Below, one piece after another: positions 45,893 to 55,277 of a stretch of DNA of 64,000 nucleotides. The notes under the pieces were generated by a model that had not been told where the DNA came from, did no database searches, and saw nothing but the letters and a program-made list of their open reading frames with translations. Source of the DNA: Psychrobacillus psychrodurans (GTDB taxonomy: Bacteria; Bacillota; Bacilli; Bacillales_A; Planococcaceae); contig FOUN01000002.1 in the NCBI GenBank assembly GCA_900114885.1, positions 372,001 to 436,000 of the forward strand. Direction: 5' to 3'. The translations under genes and the position numbers were made by a program. Numbering within the stretch: the first letter of the stretch is position 1; every line of letters begins with the position of its first letter.

Positions 45893-45922
45893 GGGGAGTC
45901 GATAGTTTCGACTCCCCTTTTT
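45893..45922 (+). terminator. Strong intrinsic terminator closing the fla/che operon before sigD
   Basis: GGGGAGTCGA (45893-45902) pairs perfectly with TCGACTCCCC (45908-45917) around TAGTT, followed by five T residues (45918-45922). It is one of the strongest terminators in the window. Confidence 0.92.
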
Positions 45923-45933
45923 AGTGAGATTTT

Positions 45934-45942
45934 TGTTATAAT
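45934..45942 (+). promoter_or_regulatory. Extended -10 promoter for sigD
   Basis: TG, one base, then TATAAT (45937-45942), 39 bases before the sigD start codon and just past the terminator. The -35 region coincides with the end of the terminator and is poor, which the extended -10 may offset. No sigma-D-type TAAA...GCCGATAT is visible. Confidence 0.55.
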
Positions 45943-45980
45943 AACAATAATGATTAGATATATTGGAAAGGGGGATAATT

Positions 45981-46754
45981 TTGATAAATCAAGATTCGAC
46001 AGATGAGCAACTTCTTTGGAAGAGTTGGACTGAAAGCAAAGATCCTCAGGCCGGAGATTTACTCATGAAAAAATATATACCGCTAGTTAACTATCATGTG
46101 CAAAGAATCGGTGCAGGTATCCCTAAAAATATATCTAGAGAAGAGCTTAAAAGTTTAGGAATGATGGGATTATTTGATGCTCTTAATAAATTTGATTATA
46201 GTAGAGAGTTAAAATTTGATACTTATGCTTCGTTTCGGGTAAGAGGGGCTATCATTGATGGATTGAGGAAAGAAGATTGGCTTCCACGCTCTTCGCGAGA
46301 AAAAGCGAAGAAATTAGAATCTAAAATTGAGGAACTCGAGCAAAAGTTGATGAGACATGCATCTGCAGAAGAAATAGCAGAATTTGTCGAAATGCCTGTA
46401 GAGGATGTATATCATACAGTACAGGAGCATTTTTTCTCGAATGTATTGTCAATTGATGAGCAGCTACAAGAAAGTGAAGAACCTGAACACAAATCATATG
46501 TCATTCGAGATGACTCTCAGAAAACTCCAGAACAACAAATGGTTAAACGAGAGCTAATTGAAGATTTAGCAAATCAAATTCAACAACTAAATGAAAATGA
46601 ACAATTAGTATTAAATTTGTTTTATACAGAAGAATTGACGCTTACAGTTATTGGAGAAATGCTAGGTTTGTCTACTTCTAGAATATCTCAAATTCATTCG
46701 AAAGCACTTTTTAAACTTAGAAAACTATTAATGAATGAAATGATGAATGTATAA
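45981..46754 (+). CDS. sigD: Motility sigma factor SigD
   Basis: 257 residues (B. subtilis 254). Sigma-28 type: region 2 LVNYHVQRIGAGIPKNISREEL, ELKFDTYASFRVRGAIIDGLR and KEDWLPRSSREK; region 4 LNENEQLVLNLFYTEELTLT and LSTSRISQIHSKALFKLRKL. It directs transcription of flagellin, motility and autolysin genes. The frame extends to TTG 45963, but AAAGGGGGAT at 45967-45976 sits six bases before TTG 45981, which gives the family-like N-terminus. Confidence 0.96.
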   Translation: MINQDSTDEQLLWKSWTESKDPQAGDLLMKKYIPLVNYHVQRIGAGIPKNISREELKSLGMMGLFDALNKFDYSRELKFDTYASFRVRGAIIDGLRKEDWLPRSSREKAKKLESKIEELEQKLMRHASAEEIAEFVEMPVEDVYHTVQEHFFSNVLSIDEQLQESEEPEHKSYVIRDDSQKTPEQQMVKRELIEDLANQIQQLNENEQLVLNLFYTEELTLTVIGEMLGLSTSRISQIHSKALFKLRKLLMNEMMNV

Positions 46755-46903
46755 GTTAAATGCATAATTACTTACTTCAATATAAAACGTGAATAGTGAT
46801 GTGATATTCAATTATCCATAAAGTGCGTTGTAGCGAAAATCAACCTTTCGGATATTACTATTAAATTATTAAATTGGTATATATAGAAAAAGGGGATACT
46901 ACC

Positions 46904-47206
46904 ATGAGCTTAAAGTTAGCAGAACTTCAAATAGCTATTCCTAAAACGTTTGATGCTGGTAAAGTAGCCGATCAAATCCAACAACAAAGTGCAATACAAC
47001 AATCTAATGCGCAAGCAGCTTCTGAAAGACAGTTAGAAAAAAATAGAGAAACGGTGACAAAGTCTACTGAAGCATCGAAGACAAGTTCCCAAGATGATGA
47101 AAAAGAAAGAATGGAGCAAGAGCGTCAAAATAGAAAAAAGAGAGAACAGGAAATAAAAGAGACAAAGCATCCTTTCAAGGGGAACTTTGTAGATTTTAGT
47201 GGTTAG
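46904..47206 (+). CDS. Small charged protein downstream of sigD
   Basis: 100 residues. N-terminus SLKLAELQIAIPKTFDAGKV, then a highly charged, probably disordered or helical Gln/Glu/Lys middle, and a C-terminal KHPFKGNFVDFSG. Proteins of this layout with a terminal HPFKG...DFSG stand between sigD and the swrB-like gene in other Bacillales (recalled, not searched); function unknown. Upstream in-frame codons reach 46874, but AAAGGGGAT before ATG 46904 fixes the start. Confidence 0.8.
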   Translation: MSLKLAELQIAIPKTFDAGKVADQIQQQSAIQQSNAQAASERQLEKNRETVTKSTEASKTSSQDDEKERMEQERQNRKKREQEIKETKHPFKGNFVDFSG

Positions 47207-47214
47207 GAGCAGTT

Positions 47215-47691
47215 ATGATAACGACTATTTTAATAATATTATTCTTATTGCAAGTAATGAGTTTTTACTTTATTGCTCTATTAAATGCCAAAATTTCAAA
47301 GTTTAGTAAGATGGAAGAAAAGCAACAACAAGTTTTGAGCGACATTGAAGATTCTTTTAGTGCCTATATCGCTGAAATTACAGATGAAAATAATCGACTT
47401 TTGAAGGAACTGCAAAATACAGAAGTACCTAGAACAACACCTACGAAAGTTTTAGAAAAACCATCAATAAAAGAGGCTACAGCTTTTGAACCGCAGACTT
47501 CATTTGTATCTAAACAAATAGCTGCAAGTAGTTATTTGAAAACTGCTCAAGCGACAACGAAAAAAGTTCCTGAAACTGTGAGAGAAAAAGTGTTATTTCA
47601 TTATGAAGAAGGAAAAAATCCGGACGAAATAGCAAAAATGTTACAAATAGGGAAGACGGAAGTGGAGCTTTTTCTAAAATTTAACGACTAA
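47215..47691 (+). CDS. swrB: SwrB-like membrane-anchored coiled-coil protein
   Basis: 158 residues. One N-terminal membrane helix (about 4-24, TILIILFLLQVMSFYFIALL), a coiled coil (about 30-70), a variable linker and a C-terminal helix-turn-helix-like tail VLFHYEEGKNPDEIAKMLQIGKTEVELFLKF. In B. subtilis SwrB, at the same place after sigD, activates flagellar type III export through FliM/FliG assembly. The architecture and place match but overall sequence similarity is modest, so I call it SwrB-like. Confidence 0.65.
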   Translation: MITTILIILFLLQVMSFYFIALLNAKISKFSKMEEKQQQVLSDIEDSFSAYIAEITDENNRLLKELQNTEVPRTTPTKVLEKPSIKEATAFEPQTSFVSKQIAASSYLKTAQATTKKVPETVREKVLFHYEEGKNPDEIAKMLQIGKTEVELFLKFND

Positions 47692-47695
47692 ATAG

Positions 47696-47724
47696 TTGAA
47701 AGTATAAAAATCATATGTTATATT
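47696..47724 (+). promoter_or_regulatory. Sigma-A promoter for rpsB-tsf
   Basis: TTGAAA (47696-47701), 17-base spacer, TATATT (47719-47724), with an extended -10 TG at 47716-47717. It overlaps the last codons' downstream edge of the SwrB-like gene. The rplS promoter has the same TG-T-TATATT form. Confidence 0.75.
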
Positions 47725-47745
47725 AGAAAACGGTATGAATACACA

Positions 47746-47810
47746 CGCATTTCGGATGGATTTAGCAGGTGCTCTATTTATAGAGTAGCTAAAGAAAAAT
47801 GATGAATGCG
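47746..47810 (+). ncRNA. Structured rpsB leader (three stacked stems)
   Basis: Three nested helices: CGCATT (47746-47751) with AATGCG (47805-47810); TTTAGC (47761-47766) with GCTAAA (47788-47793); CTCTA (47772-47776) with TAGAG (47781-47785) closed by TTTA. It begins about 15 bases after the predicted transcription start and ends 33 bases before the ATG. There is no T run. The position suggests an S2-responsive leader, which is inference. Confidence 0.6.
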
Positions 47811-47842
47811 GAAGACTAAACCAAACCAGGAGGAAACAAATC

Positions 47843-48565
47843 ATGTCAGTAATCTCAATGAAGCAATTATTAGAGGCTGGTGTACACTTCGGTCACCAAA
47901 CTCGCCGTTGGAATCCAAAAATGAAAAAATACATTTTTGTTGAACGTAACGGAATCTACATTATCGATCTTCAAAAAACGGTAAAGAAATTAGAAGAAGC
48001 TTATGATTTCATGCGTCAAGTAGGTCAAGACGGTGGGAAAGTTCTTTTCGTAGGAACTAAAAAACAAGCTCAAGAAGCTATTAAAGAAGAAGCTGAACGT
48101 TCTGGTAACTATTACATTAACCAACGTTGGTTAGGTGGTACTTTAACAAACTTCGGTACTATTCAAAAACGTGTAGCTCGTCTAAAAGCAATTGAAAAAA
48201 TGGAAGAAGACGGTACTTTTGAAGTACTTCCTAAAAAAGAAGTTGTTCAACTTAAAAAACAACATGAGCGTCTTGTTAAATTCTTAGGCGGTATCCGTGA
48301 TATGAAAGCTGTTCCGGATGTAATGTTTGTTGTTGATCCACGTAAAGAGCGTATTGCAGTTGCAGAAGCTCGCAAATTAAACATTCCATTAGTAGGAATC
48401 GTTGATACAAACTGTGATCCAGATGAAATCGACTATGTAATTCCTGCAAATGATGATGCAATTCGTGCGGTTAAACTATTAACAGCTAAAATGGCGGATG
48501 CATTACTTGAAGCAAGACAAGGTGAAGACGAAGAAGTAACTTCTGCTGAAGTTGCAGCTGAGTAA
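47843..48565 (+). CDS. rpsB: 30S ribosomal protein S2
   Basis: 240 residues. Typical S2: [41 protein letters not shown] and [19 protein letters not shown], with an acidic C-terminal tail. S2 is a late-joining 30S protein. CCAGGAGGAAAC precedes the ATG. Codon use is noticeably more biased than in the flagellar genes, as expected for a highly expressed gene. It forms an operon with tsf through an attenuator. Confidence 0.99.
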   Translation: MSVISMKQLLEAGVHFGHQTRRWNPKMKKYIFVERNGIYIIDLQKTVKKLEEAYDFMRQVGQDGGKVLFVGTKKQAQEAIKEEAERSGNYYINQRWLGGTLTNFGTIQKRVARLKAIEKMEEDGTFEVLPKKEVVQLKKQHERLVKFLGGIRDMKAVPDVMFVVDPRKERIAVAEARKLNIPLVGIVDTNCDPDEIDYVIPANDDAIRAVKLLTAKMADALLEARQGEDEEVTSAEVAAE

Positions 48566-48594
48566 GACCTGAGTAATACAAATTGTAATTAACA

Positions 48595-48630
48595 GGTGAT
48601 AAGCGGCCAAACCTCTTATCACCTTTTTTT
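48595..48630 (+). terminator. Terminator/attenuator between rpsB and tsf
   Basis: GGTGATAAG (48595-48603) pairs perfectly with CTTATCACC (48615-48623), followed by seven T residues. Confidence 0.88.
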
Positions 48631-48667
48631 GAGAAAATGATATTAAATGTACTAGGAGGAATTTATA

Positions 48668-49552
48668 ATGGCAGTTACAGCACAAATGGTAAAAGAATTG
48701 CGTGAAAAAACTGGTGCAGGTATGATGGATTGTAAAAAAGCTTTAGTTGAATCAGATGGTAATTTAGAAGCAGCAATCGACTTTTTACGTGAAAAAGGTC
48801 TTTCATCTGCAGCTAAAAAGGCAGATCGTATTGCTGCTGAAGGAACAACTTATATTCAAGTTGAAGGAAACAAAGCTGTATTATTAGAAATGAATGCAGA
48901 AACTGATTTCGTTTCAAAAAACGAGTCTTTCCAACAATTAGTACAAACAGTAGCTTCTCATTTATTAGCTACAGAACCAGCTTCAGTAGAAGAAGCTTTA
49001 GCTTCAACTGTTGAAGAAGGAGTTACAGTAGAAAACTTAATCTCTAACGCAGTTGCTAAAATCGGAGAAAAAATTACACTTCGTCGTTTCGTAATCGAAA
49101 CTAAAACAGATGCAGATGCATTTGGTCCATACCTACACATGGGAGGACGTATCGGCGTTCTTACAGTATTAGAAGGTTCAACAGATGAGCAAGCAGCTAA
49201 AGATGTTGCTATGCATATTGCAGCATTAAACCCTGCTTATATTTCACGCGATGAGGTTTCTGCTGATGAAGTAGAACGTGAACGCAAAATATTAACAGAA
49301 CAAGCTTTAAATGAAGGAAAACCTGAAAATATCGTTGCTAAAATGGTAGAAGGTCGCCTTGGCAAATACTTTGAAGAAGTTTGTGTATTAGAGCAATCAT
49401 TTGTTAAAAACTCAGACCAAAAAGTAAAAGTATTTCTTGAATCAACTGGTGGTAAACTAGTTTCATTCACTCGCTATGCTGTTGGTGAAGGAATCGAAAA
49501 ACGTGAAGACAACTTCGCAGAAGAAGTAATGAGCCAGGTTAAAGGAAACTAA
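48668..49552 (+). CDS. tsf: Translation elongation factor Ts
   Basis: 294 residues. The UBA-like N-terminus [24 protein letters not shown] is followed by the core nucleotide-exchange motif [17 protein letters not shown]. It recycles EF-Tu from GDP to GTP form. ACTAGGAGGAAT precedes the ATG. Whether it is read through the rpsB terminator or has its own promoter is unclear from the 100-bp gap. Confidence 0.99.
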   Translation: MAVTAQMVKELREKTGAGMMDCKKALVESDGNLEAAIDFLREKGLSSAAKKADRIAAEGTTYIQVEGNKAVLLEMNAETDFVSKNESFQQLVQTVASHLLATEPASVEEALASTVEEGVTVENLISNAVAKIGEKITLRRFVIETKTDADAFGPYLHMGGRIGVLTVLEGSTDEQAAKDVAMHIAALNPAYISRDEVSADEVERERKILTEQALNEGKPENIVAKMVEGRLGKYFEEVCVLEQSFVKNSDQKVKVFLESTGGKLVSFTRYAVGEGIEKREDNFAEEVMSQVKGN

Positions 49553-49615
49553 TACTAGAAAAGCGGCAGACGCCTTATAAGCGTTTTTGCTCGAAATAAT
49601 ATACAATAACAACCA

Positions 49616-49645
49616 GGGAACACGTAACTTGTGTTCCCTATTTTT
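49616..49645 (+). terminator. Terminator after tsf
   Basis: GGGAACAC (49616-49623) pairs with GTGTTCCC (49631-49638), then TATTTTT. A weaker ACGC/GCGT hairpin with TTTTT lies just upstream (49570-49588). Confidence 0.85.
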
Positions 49646-49668
49646 CAAGATAGAGATGGAGGATACCT

Positions 49669-50394
49669 ATGAGCAAACCACAATACGAAAGAATCGTTTT
49701 AAAATTAAGTGGCGAGGCATTAGCTGGAGAACAAGGTTTCGGTTTATCTCCTGACATTATTAAATCTGTAGCCGAACAAGTGAAAGAAGTTGTAGATCTT
49801 GGTGTAGAGGTTGCGGTAGTTGTTGGTGGTGGAAATATATGGCGAGGTAAAGTAGGAAGCGAAATGGGCATGGATCGTGCTACTGCTGACTATATGGGTA
49901 TGCTTGCTACAGTTATGAACTCACTTGCACTACAAGATTCTCTTGAAAAAGCAGGTGTCGAAACACGCGTTCAGACATCTATCGAAATGCGACAAGTTGC
50001 AGAGCCTTACATACGTAGAAGAGCTATTCGTCATTTAGAAAAAAAGCGTGTAGTTATTTTTGCAGCAGGTACCGGAAATCCATACTTCTCAACAGATACA
50101 ACAGCAGCTTTAAGAGCAGCTGAAATAGAAGCAGATGTTATTTTAATGGCCAAAAATAATGTAGATGGTGTATATTCTGCTGATCCTAAGACGGATAGTA
50201 CAGCAGTAAAATATGATAATCTTTCATTTATCGAAGTGATTCAACAAGGTCTGCAAGTTATGGATTCTACTGCTTCTACTTTATGTATGGATAATGACAT
50301 AGCTCTTATTGTATTCTCAATAATGGAAAAAGGTAATATTAAAAAGGCTGTGCTAGGGGAGACCATAGGTACAGTCGTTAGGAGGAATTCATAA
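49669..50394 (+). CDS. pyrH: UMP kinase PyrH
   Basis: 241 residues of the amino-acid kinase fold: [48 protein letters not shown] and [13 protein letters not shown]. It phosphorylates UMP to UDP and is regulated by GTP and UTP. ATGGAGGATACCT precedes the ATG. It overlaps frr by one base. Confidence 0.99.
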   Translation: MSKPQYERIVLKLSGEALAGEQGFGLSPDIIKSVAEQVKEVVDLGVEVAVVVGGGNIWRGKVGSEMGMDRATADYMGMLATVMNSLALQDSLEKAGVETRVQTSIEMRQVAEPYIRRRAIRHLEKKRVVIFAAGTGNPYFSTDTTAALRAAEIEADVILMAKNNVDGVYSADPKTDSTAVKYDNLSFIEVIQQGLQVMDSTASTLCMDNDIALIVFSIMEKGNIKKAVLGETIGTVVRRNS

Positions 50395-50951
50395 TGCCGA
50401 AAAAAGTGATAGAGCAAACAACAGATAAAATGGCAAAAACGATATCAGTTTATAGTAGAGAATTATCTACTATCCGTGCTGGTCGTGCTAGTGCTTCTTT
50501 ACTTGATAAAATTTCAGTAGATTATTATGGAGCACCTACGCCAATCAATCAAATGGCTGGTATTTCTGTACCTGAAGCCCGCTTAATAACAATTCTACCT
50601 TATGATAAAACAATTCTAGGGGATATTGAAAAAGCGATTATGAAATCTGATTTAGGGATTACTCCAACTAATGATGGAACATTAATTCGTATTGCAATCC
50701 CAGCATTAACGGAAGAGCGTCGTAAAGAATTAGTTAAACAAGTGAAAAAAGAAGCGGAAGAAGCAAAAGTAAATGTTCGTAATGTTCGCCGCGACGGCAA
50801 TGACGACTTGAAAAAACTTGAAAAATCTGGTGAAATAACAGAAGACGAGTTAAGAAACTATACAGATGAAATTCAAAAACTAACAGATGCTAATATTGAA
50901 AAAATCGATGCAATTACAAAAGAAAAAGAAAAAGAAATCTTAGATGTTTAA
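50394..50951 (+). CDS. frr: Ribosome recycling factor
   Basis: 185 residues. Typical [42 protein letters not shown], and [16 protein letters not shown] with [17 protein letters not shown]. Together with EF-G it splits post-termination ribosomes. TTAGGAGGAATTC at the end of pyrH is its ribosome binding site. A terminator follows about 100 bases downstream. Confidence 0.99.
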   Translation: MPKKVIEQTTDKMAKTISVYSRELSTIRAGRASASLLDKISVDYYGAPTPINQMAGISVPEARLITILPYDKTILGDIEKAIMKSDLGITPTNDGTLIRIAIPALTEERRKELVKQVKKEAEEAKVNVRNVRRDGNDDLKKLEKSGEITEDELRNYTDEIQKLTDANIEKIDAITKEKEKEILDV

Positions 50952-51049
50952 TCTTTAAGAAGATGTGTTTGGGATTAAAGTAGTAAAGAATACCAATATC
51001 TTTTTCAATGAAGTATTTTGGTCAAGCACCTTTGAACTTTTATTTAAAA

Positions 51050-51078
51050 AAGGCGTCCTTTGAAGGGGACGTCTTTTT
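51050..51078 (+). terminator. Terminator after frr
   Basis: GGCGTCC pairs with GGGACGTC around a TTTGAAG loop, followed by TTTTT. It separates pyrH-frr from the uppS group. Confidence 0.8.
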
Positions 51079-51143
51079 ATATGTACGTTTTTTTGATATG
51101 ATAGGTATAGACGTTCGACTTGGTTTAGATTGGGGGTTTCTAA

Positions 51144-51938
51144 ATGTTTAAAAAACTTATTCGTAAAAATGATAAAAGAATCGATATTCATTTAGATGAA
51201 CGAAAAGAAAATGCCCAAAAAGAACAATTGCCATGCCATATTGCGATTATTATGGATGGGAACGGTAGATGGGCAAAAAAGAGGTCCCTTCCCCGTATTG
51301 CTGGACATCATGAAGGTATGAAGACTGTGAAAAAAATAACTCGATTCGCCAATGAAGTAGGAATCGACACGTTAACTTTGTATGCTTTTTCAACAGAAAA
51401 TTGGAAGCGTCCGAAAATGGAAGTAGACTTTTTAATGCGACTCCCCGAGGAGTTTTTAGGGACTTATTTGCCAGAACTAATCGAGCAAAATGTTCAAGTG
51501 CGTATGATGGGGAATTTAGATGTGCTACCTGAGCATACTAAAAGAGCTATTAACAAAGCGGTAGAGGAAACCGCAAAAAATGATGGTCTGATACTTAATT
51601 TTGCTTTGAACTACGGAAGTAGAAATGAAATTGTGCAAGCAGTTAAACGTATTGCCAAGCAAATAGAGCAAGATGAAATTTCTGAAGAAGAAATTACGGA
51701 AGAGTTATTGAACAGTCATTTAATGACTAAAGACTTGTCGGAACCTGACCTTCTTATTCGAACGAGTGGCGAGGTGCGACTGAGCAATTTCATGCTATGG
51801 CAGCTTGCTTACACTGAGTTTTGGTTTACAGATACGTTATGGCCTGACTTTGATGAGGCTAGTTTGTTAGAGGCTATCGAAAGCTATCAAAAAAGAAATA
51901 GAAGATACGGTGGACTTAAGGGGGAAGAAGTGAATTGA
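51144..51938 (+). CDS. uppS: Undecaprenyl diphosphate synthase (isoprenyl transferase)
   Basis: 264 residues. The cis-prenyltransferase motif IAIIMDGNGRWAKKR has Asp38. Also present are the substrate-binding GHHEGM and the C-terminal DLLIRTSGEVRLSNFMLWQLAYTE. It makes the C55 lipid carrier for peptidoglycan and teichoic acid precursors. The N-terminal ~30 residues are basic and variable. GATTGGGGG precedes the ATG. It overlaps cdsA by 4 bases. Confidence 0.98.
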   Translation: MFKKLIRKNDKRIDIHLDERKENAQKEQLPCHIAIIMDGNGRWAKKRSLPRIAGHHEGMKTVKKITRFANEVGIDTLTLYAFSTENWKRPKMEVDFLMRLPEEFLGTYLPELIEQNVQVRMMGNLDVLPEHTKRAINKAVEETAKNDGLILNFALNYGSRNEIVQAVKRIAKQIEQDEISEEEITEELLNSHLMTKDLSEPDLLIRTSGEVRLSNFMLWQLAYTEFWFTDTLWPDFDEASLLEAIESYQKRNRRYGGLKGEEVN

Positions 51939-52726
51939 AACAACGAATTATAACTGGTGCTATTGCGTTAGCACTATTCCTCCCGATTGTTTTATTAGGC
52001 GGGTCTGTTTTCACGATATTAGTATACATAATAGCAGCAGTTGGCTTGCATGAAATGCTGCGTATGAAGGGGATAAGCATATTTTCATTTGCTGGTTTAG
52101 TTTCGTTTCTACTCCTGTTTCTATTATTATTGCCGTCATCCTTTGCGGAAGAGATATTAACATATACAGGGCACACGAAATTAGAATGGTTGTTTGTTGG
52201 AGTTTTCTTAGTGTTAATCTATACAGTATTAGTAAAAAATCGTTTTACTTTTGATGATGCTGCATTTGTAATTTTGAGTACACTTTACGTTGGAATTGGT
52301 TTTTATTATTTTATTGAAACAAGAAATGAAGGCTTGGCATACGTTATCTTTGCATTGCTTATAGTATGGACAACAGATTCTGGTGCTTATTTTACCGGTC
52401 GAAAAATCGGGAAAAGGAAATTATGGCCAGAAATTTCTCCAAATAAGACGGTAGAAGGATTTGTTGGAGGAATTATATGGGCGTTAATTACCGCTTTTAT
52501 CATTCAATGGATCAGCCCACTTACTTCATCGATTCTAATTTTAATAGGAATTACTATTGTTGCATCTATATTCGGACAACTGGGAGACCTAGTGGAATCA
52601 GCGATAAAAAGACATTATAATGTGAAAGATTCTGGTAATCTGTTACCAGGTCACGGTGGAATTTTGGATCGTTTTGACAGTATTTTATTTGTCTTACCGC
52701 TTCTTCACTTTTTACATTTTATATAA
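51935..52726 (+). CDS. cdsA: Phosphatidate cytidylyltransferase CdsA
   Basis: 263 residues with about eight membrane helices. The family signature is [20 protein letters not shown], then the C-terminal [20 protein letters not shown] and [11 protein letters not shown]. It makes CDP-diacylglycerol, the branch-point phospholipid precursor. The TTG start overlaps the uppS stop; AAGGGGGAAGAAG supplies the ribosome binding site. Confidence 0.97.
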   Translation: MKQRIITGAIALALFLPIVLLGGSVFTILVYIIAAVGLHEMLRMKGISIFSFAGLVSFLLLFLLLLPSSFAEEILTYTGHTKLEWLFVGVFLVLIYTVLVKNRFTFDDAAFVILSTLYVGIGFYYFIETRNEGLAYVIFALLIVWTTDSGAYFTGRKIGKRKLWPEISPNKTVEGFVGGIIWALITAFIIQWISPLTSSILILIGITIVASIFGQLGDLVESAIKRHYNVKDSGNLLPGHGGILDRFDSILFVLPLLHFLHFI

Positions 52727-52743
52727 GGAGACGACATTATTTC

Positions 52744-53892
52744 ATGGTGAAAAGAATAAGTTTATTAGGAGCCACTGGTTCTATCGGGATACAAACACTG
52801 GATATAATAAAAGGACATCCAGATCAGTTTCAACTAGTAGCATTTTCAGCGGGGAAAAATATAGAAACTACAAAGCAGATAATTCGAGACTTTGCTGTTC
52901 CTTTAGTTTCTGTTTTATCCGAAGAGGATGCCATTCATTTGGGAAAAGAGTTTCCTCAAATCGAAATAGTTTTCGGTGACCATGGATTAGTACAAGTTGC
53001 TGCCCATGCTGATGCGGATGTCTTAGTGAATGCAGTTTTAGGTAGTGTGGGTTTAAGACCAACATTAGAAGCTATCAAACAAGGAATAACAATTGCAATT
53101 GCTAATAAAGAGACACTAGTAACTGCAGGTCACTTAGTAATGAAAGCTGCAAAGGAATATAATGTACCTATTCTACCAGTAGACAGTGAGCATTCAGCAT
53201 TATTTCAAGCAATGAACGGAGAAAAACGATCGGAAATTGCAAAGCTAATAATTACTGCATCGGGTGGAAGTTTTCGTGACCGTACACGGGACGAATTAAA
53301 AAATGTAACAGTACAGGATGCACTTAATCATCCGAACTGGTCGATGGGTTCGAAAATTACGATTGATTCAGCCACGATGATGAACAAAGGTCTGGAAGTA
53401 ATCGAGGCGAAAGTACTTTTTGATATTGCTTATGATGACATTGAAGTGTTGCTTCACCGAGAAAGTATTATCCATTCGATGGTTGAATTCCAAGATACTA
53501 GTGTTATTGCACAGCTAGGAACACCGGATATGCGTGTACCAATTCAATATGCATTGTCTTATCCAGAGAGATTGACAAGACAAAACGCACCGCGTCTTAA
53601 TCTAGCTCAAATAGGGAAATTAAATTTTGAAGAGATGGATTACACGCGTTATCATGCATTGAAATTGGCCATAGATGCAGGACGAGCAGGTGGTACAATG
53701 ACAACGGTGCTAAATGCTGCAAATGAAGCAGCTGTATCTTTGTTTTTACAACAAAAAATCGGTTTCTTAACAATTGATGAGTTAATTGAACGAGCAATGA
53801 ATGAGCATGAGAGCCTTTCAGATCCAGATTTGGAAACAATTCTACATGTAGATGCAAAAACAAGAAATTCCGTTGAGAACATGGTAAAATGA
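52744..53892 (+). CDS. dxr: 1-deoxy-D-xylulose 5-phosphate reductoisomerase
   Basis: 382 residues. NADPH-binding [14 protein letters not shown] at the N-terminus, then ALLGSVGL-like [36 protein letters not shown] and [17 protein letters not shown]. It catalyses the first committed step of the MEP isoprenoid pathway, supplying the substrate for UppS two genes upstream. AAGGAGACGACA precedes the ATG at a rather long spacing. Confidence 0.98.
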   Translation: MVKRISLLGATGSIGIQTLDIIKGHPDQFQLVAFSAGKNIETTKQIIRDFAVPLVSVLSEEDAIHLGKEFPQIEIVFGDHGLVQVAAHADADVLVNAVLGSVGLRPTLEAIKQGITIAIANKETLVTAGHLVMKAAKEYNVPILPVDSEHSALFQAMNGEKRSEIAKLIITASGGSFRDRTRDELKNVTVQDALNHPNWSMGSKITIDSATMMNKGLEVIEAKVLFDIAYDDIEVLLHRESIIHSMVEFQDTSVIAQLGTPDMRVPIQYALSYPERLTRQNAPRLNLAQIGKLNFEEMDYTRYHALKLAIDAGRAGGTMTTVLNAANEAAVSLFLQQKIGFLTIDELIERAMNEHESLSDPDLETILHVDAKTRNSVENMVK

Positions 53893-53937
53893 TGAAATGT
53901 GAAAGCATAATCAGCTAGAAACTAAAGGTGGGATATA

Positions 53938-55203
53938 ATGGAGACAGCCATTGCGTTTATAATTATATTTGGAAGTATTGTATTTTTCCATGAGCTAGGG
54001 CATTTTATCTTTGCTAAAAGAGCAGGAATTATGGTCCGTGAGTTTGCGATTGGTATGGGACCTAAAATCTTTGGATATACAAAAGGCGAGACTCTTTATA
54101 CACTGCGCTTATTGCCAATTGGTGGATATGTCCGTATGGCCGGTGAAGATATGGACTCCGTTGAACTACAGCCAGGTTTTCGTTTAGGTATACATTTGAA
54201 TGATTTAGATGAAATCGATCAAATTTTATTAAATCAAAACAAACAGTTTCCAGATATGTTATTTTTAGAAGTAGAAAGATCTAATTTAACAGATCAAATG
54301 TTTATAGAAGGATACAATGAAGAAGAAAAGTTAGTGCGATATAAGGTAGCGCGAAATGCTGTCATCAATGAAAAAGGCAATGAAACAATAATTGCACCTG
54401 CAGATCGTCAATTCGGTTCCAAGTCAGTTGGACAACGTACGATGACTATTTTTGCAGGACCACTTTTTAACTTTATCCTATCCTTTTTCATTTTCTTAGC
54501 ACTTGGTTTGTTCCAAGGATTACCAACATATGAACCTGTTATAACTAGGGTTGTTAAAGACAGTCCTGCCGCACAAGCAGGTATGCAAGATGGTGATTTA
54601 GTTACCAAAATAGATGGAATCTCAATTACTACATGGGACGAACTATCAGAAAAAGTGAAGGTTAGTTCAAATGAACTGATGGAATTTACAGTTGAACGTG
54701 ATGGACAAGAAGTAAATCTATCTATGACACCAAATGAAGCGGTAGTAGAGAAAGAAAAAGTTGGGCAAATTGGTGTTCGATACACTAGTCCTATGGAAAA
54801 AAATCCAGCCAAGGCAGTTGTTTTTGGAGCAGAACAGACTTATGAATGGACTAAACGTATATTTACCATACTTGGAACATTAATTACTGGTAATTTCTCC
54901 ATTGATGACTTATCAGGACCAGTTGGAATCTATAAAGCTACGGAAGAAGTTGCACAATATGGTGTGTATAATTTAATGCACTGGGCTGCAATTCTTAGTA
55001 TAAATCTAGGTATTATGAACTTATTACCATTACCAGCATTAGATGGAGGAAGGTTATTATTCTTCCTGTTCGAAGCTTTACGTGGGAAACCAGTAGATAA
55101 ACAAAAAGAAGGTATGGTCCACTTTGTAGGGATTATGCTGCTCATGGTATTAATGGTTGTCGTTACTTGGAATGACATACAAAGGTTTTTCTTTAATGGG
55201 TAA
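53938..55203 (+). CDS. rasP: Site-2 membrane metalloprotease RasP (RseP)
   Basis: 421 residues. Zinc-binding HELGH (18-22) in the first membrane helix, one PDZ domain (about 190-270, SPAAQAGMQDGDLVTKIDG), and the third zinc ligand region LLPLPALDGGR near the C-terminus. It cleaves anti-sigma factors such as RsiW and FtsL and remnant signal peptides within the membrane. AAGGTGGGATATA precedes the ATG. Confidence 0.98.
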   Translation: METAIAFIIIFGSIVFFHELGHFIFAKRAGIMVREFAIGMGPKIFGYTKGETLYTLRLLPIGGYVRMAGEDMDSVELQPGFRLGIHLNDLDEIDQILLNQNKQFPDMLFLEVERSNLTDQMFIEGYNEEEKLVRYKVARNAVINEKGNETIIAPADRQFGSKSVGQRTMTIFAGPLFNFILSFFIFLALGLFQGLPTYEPVITRVVKDSPAAQAGMQDGDLVTKIDGISITTWDELSEKVKVSSNELMEFTVERDGQEVNLSMTPNEAVVEKEKVGQIGVRYTSPMEKNPAKAVVFGAEQTYEWTKRIFTILGTLITGNFSIDDLSGPVGIYKATEEVAQYGVYNLMHWAAILSINLGIMNLLPLPALDGGRLLFFLFEALRGKPVDKQKEGMVHFVGIMLLMVLMVVVTWNDIQRFFFNG

Positions 55204-55277
55204 AAATTCTAAAGGGGGGGGAGTTCAACTATCTGAACTTCCTTCCTTTATCTTTGGAGTAAGGAGGGATAAGAGTT

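Noticed and set aside
46800-46811. TGTGATATTCAA shared by the flgB upstream region (19074-19085) and the region after sigD, as a sigma-D-like element
   Set aside because: A 12-mer match is expected by chance in an AT-rich 64-kb window, and TAAA is not at the right distance in either place.
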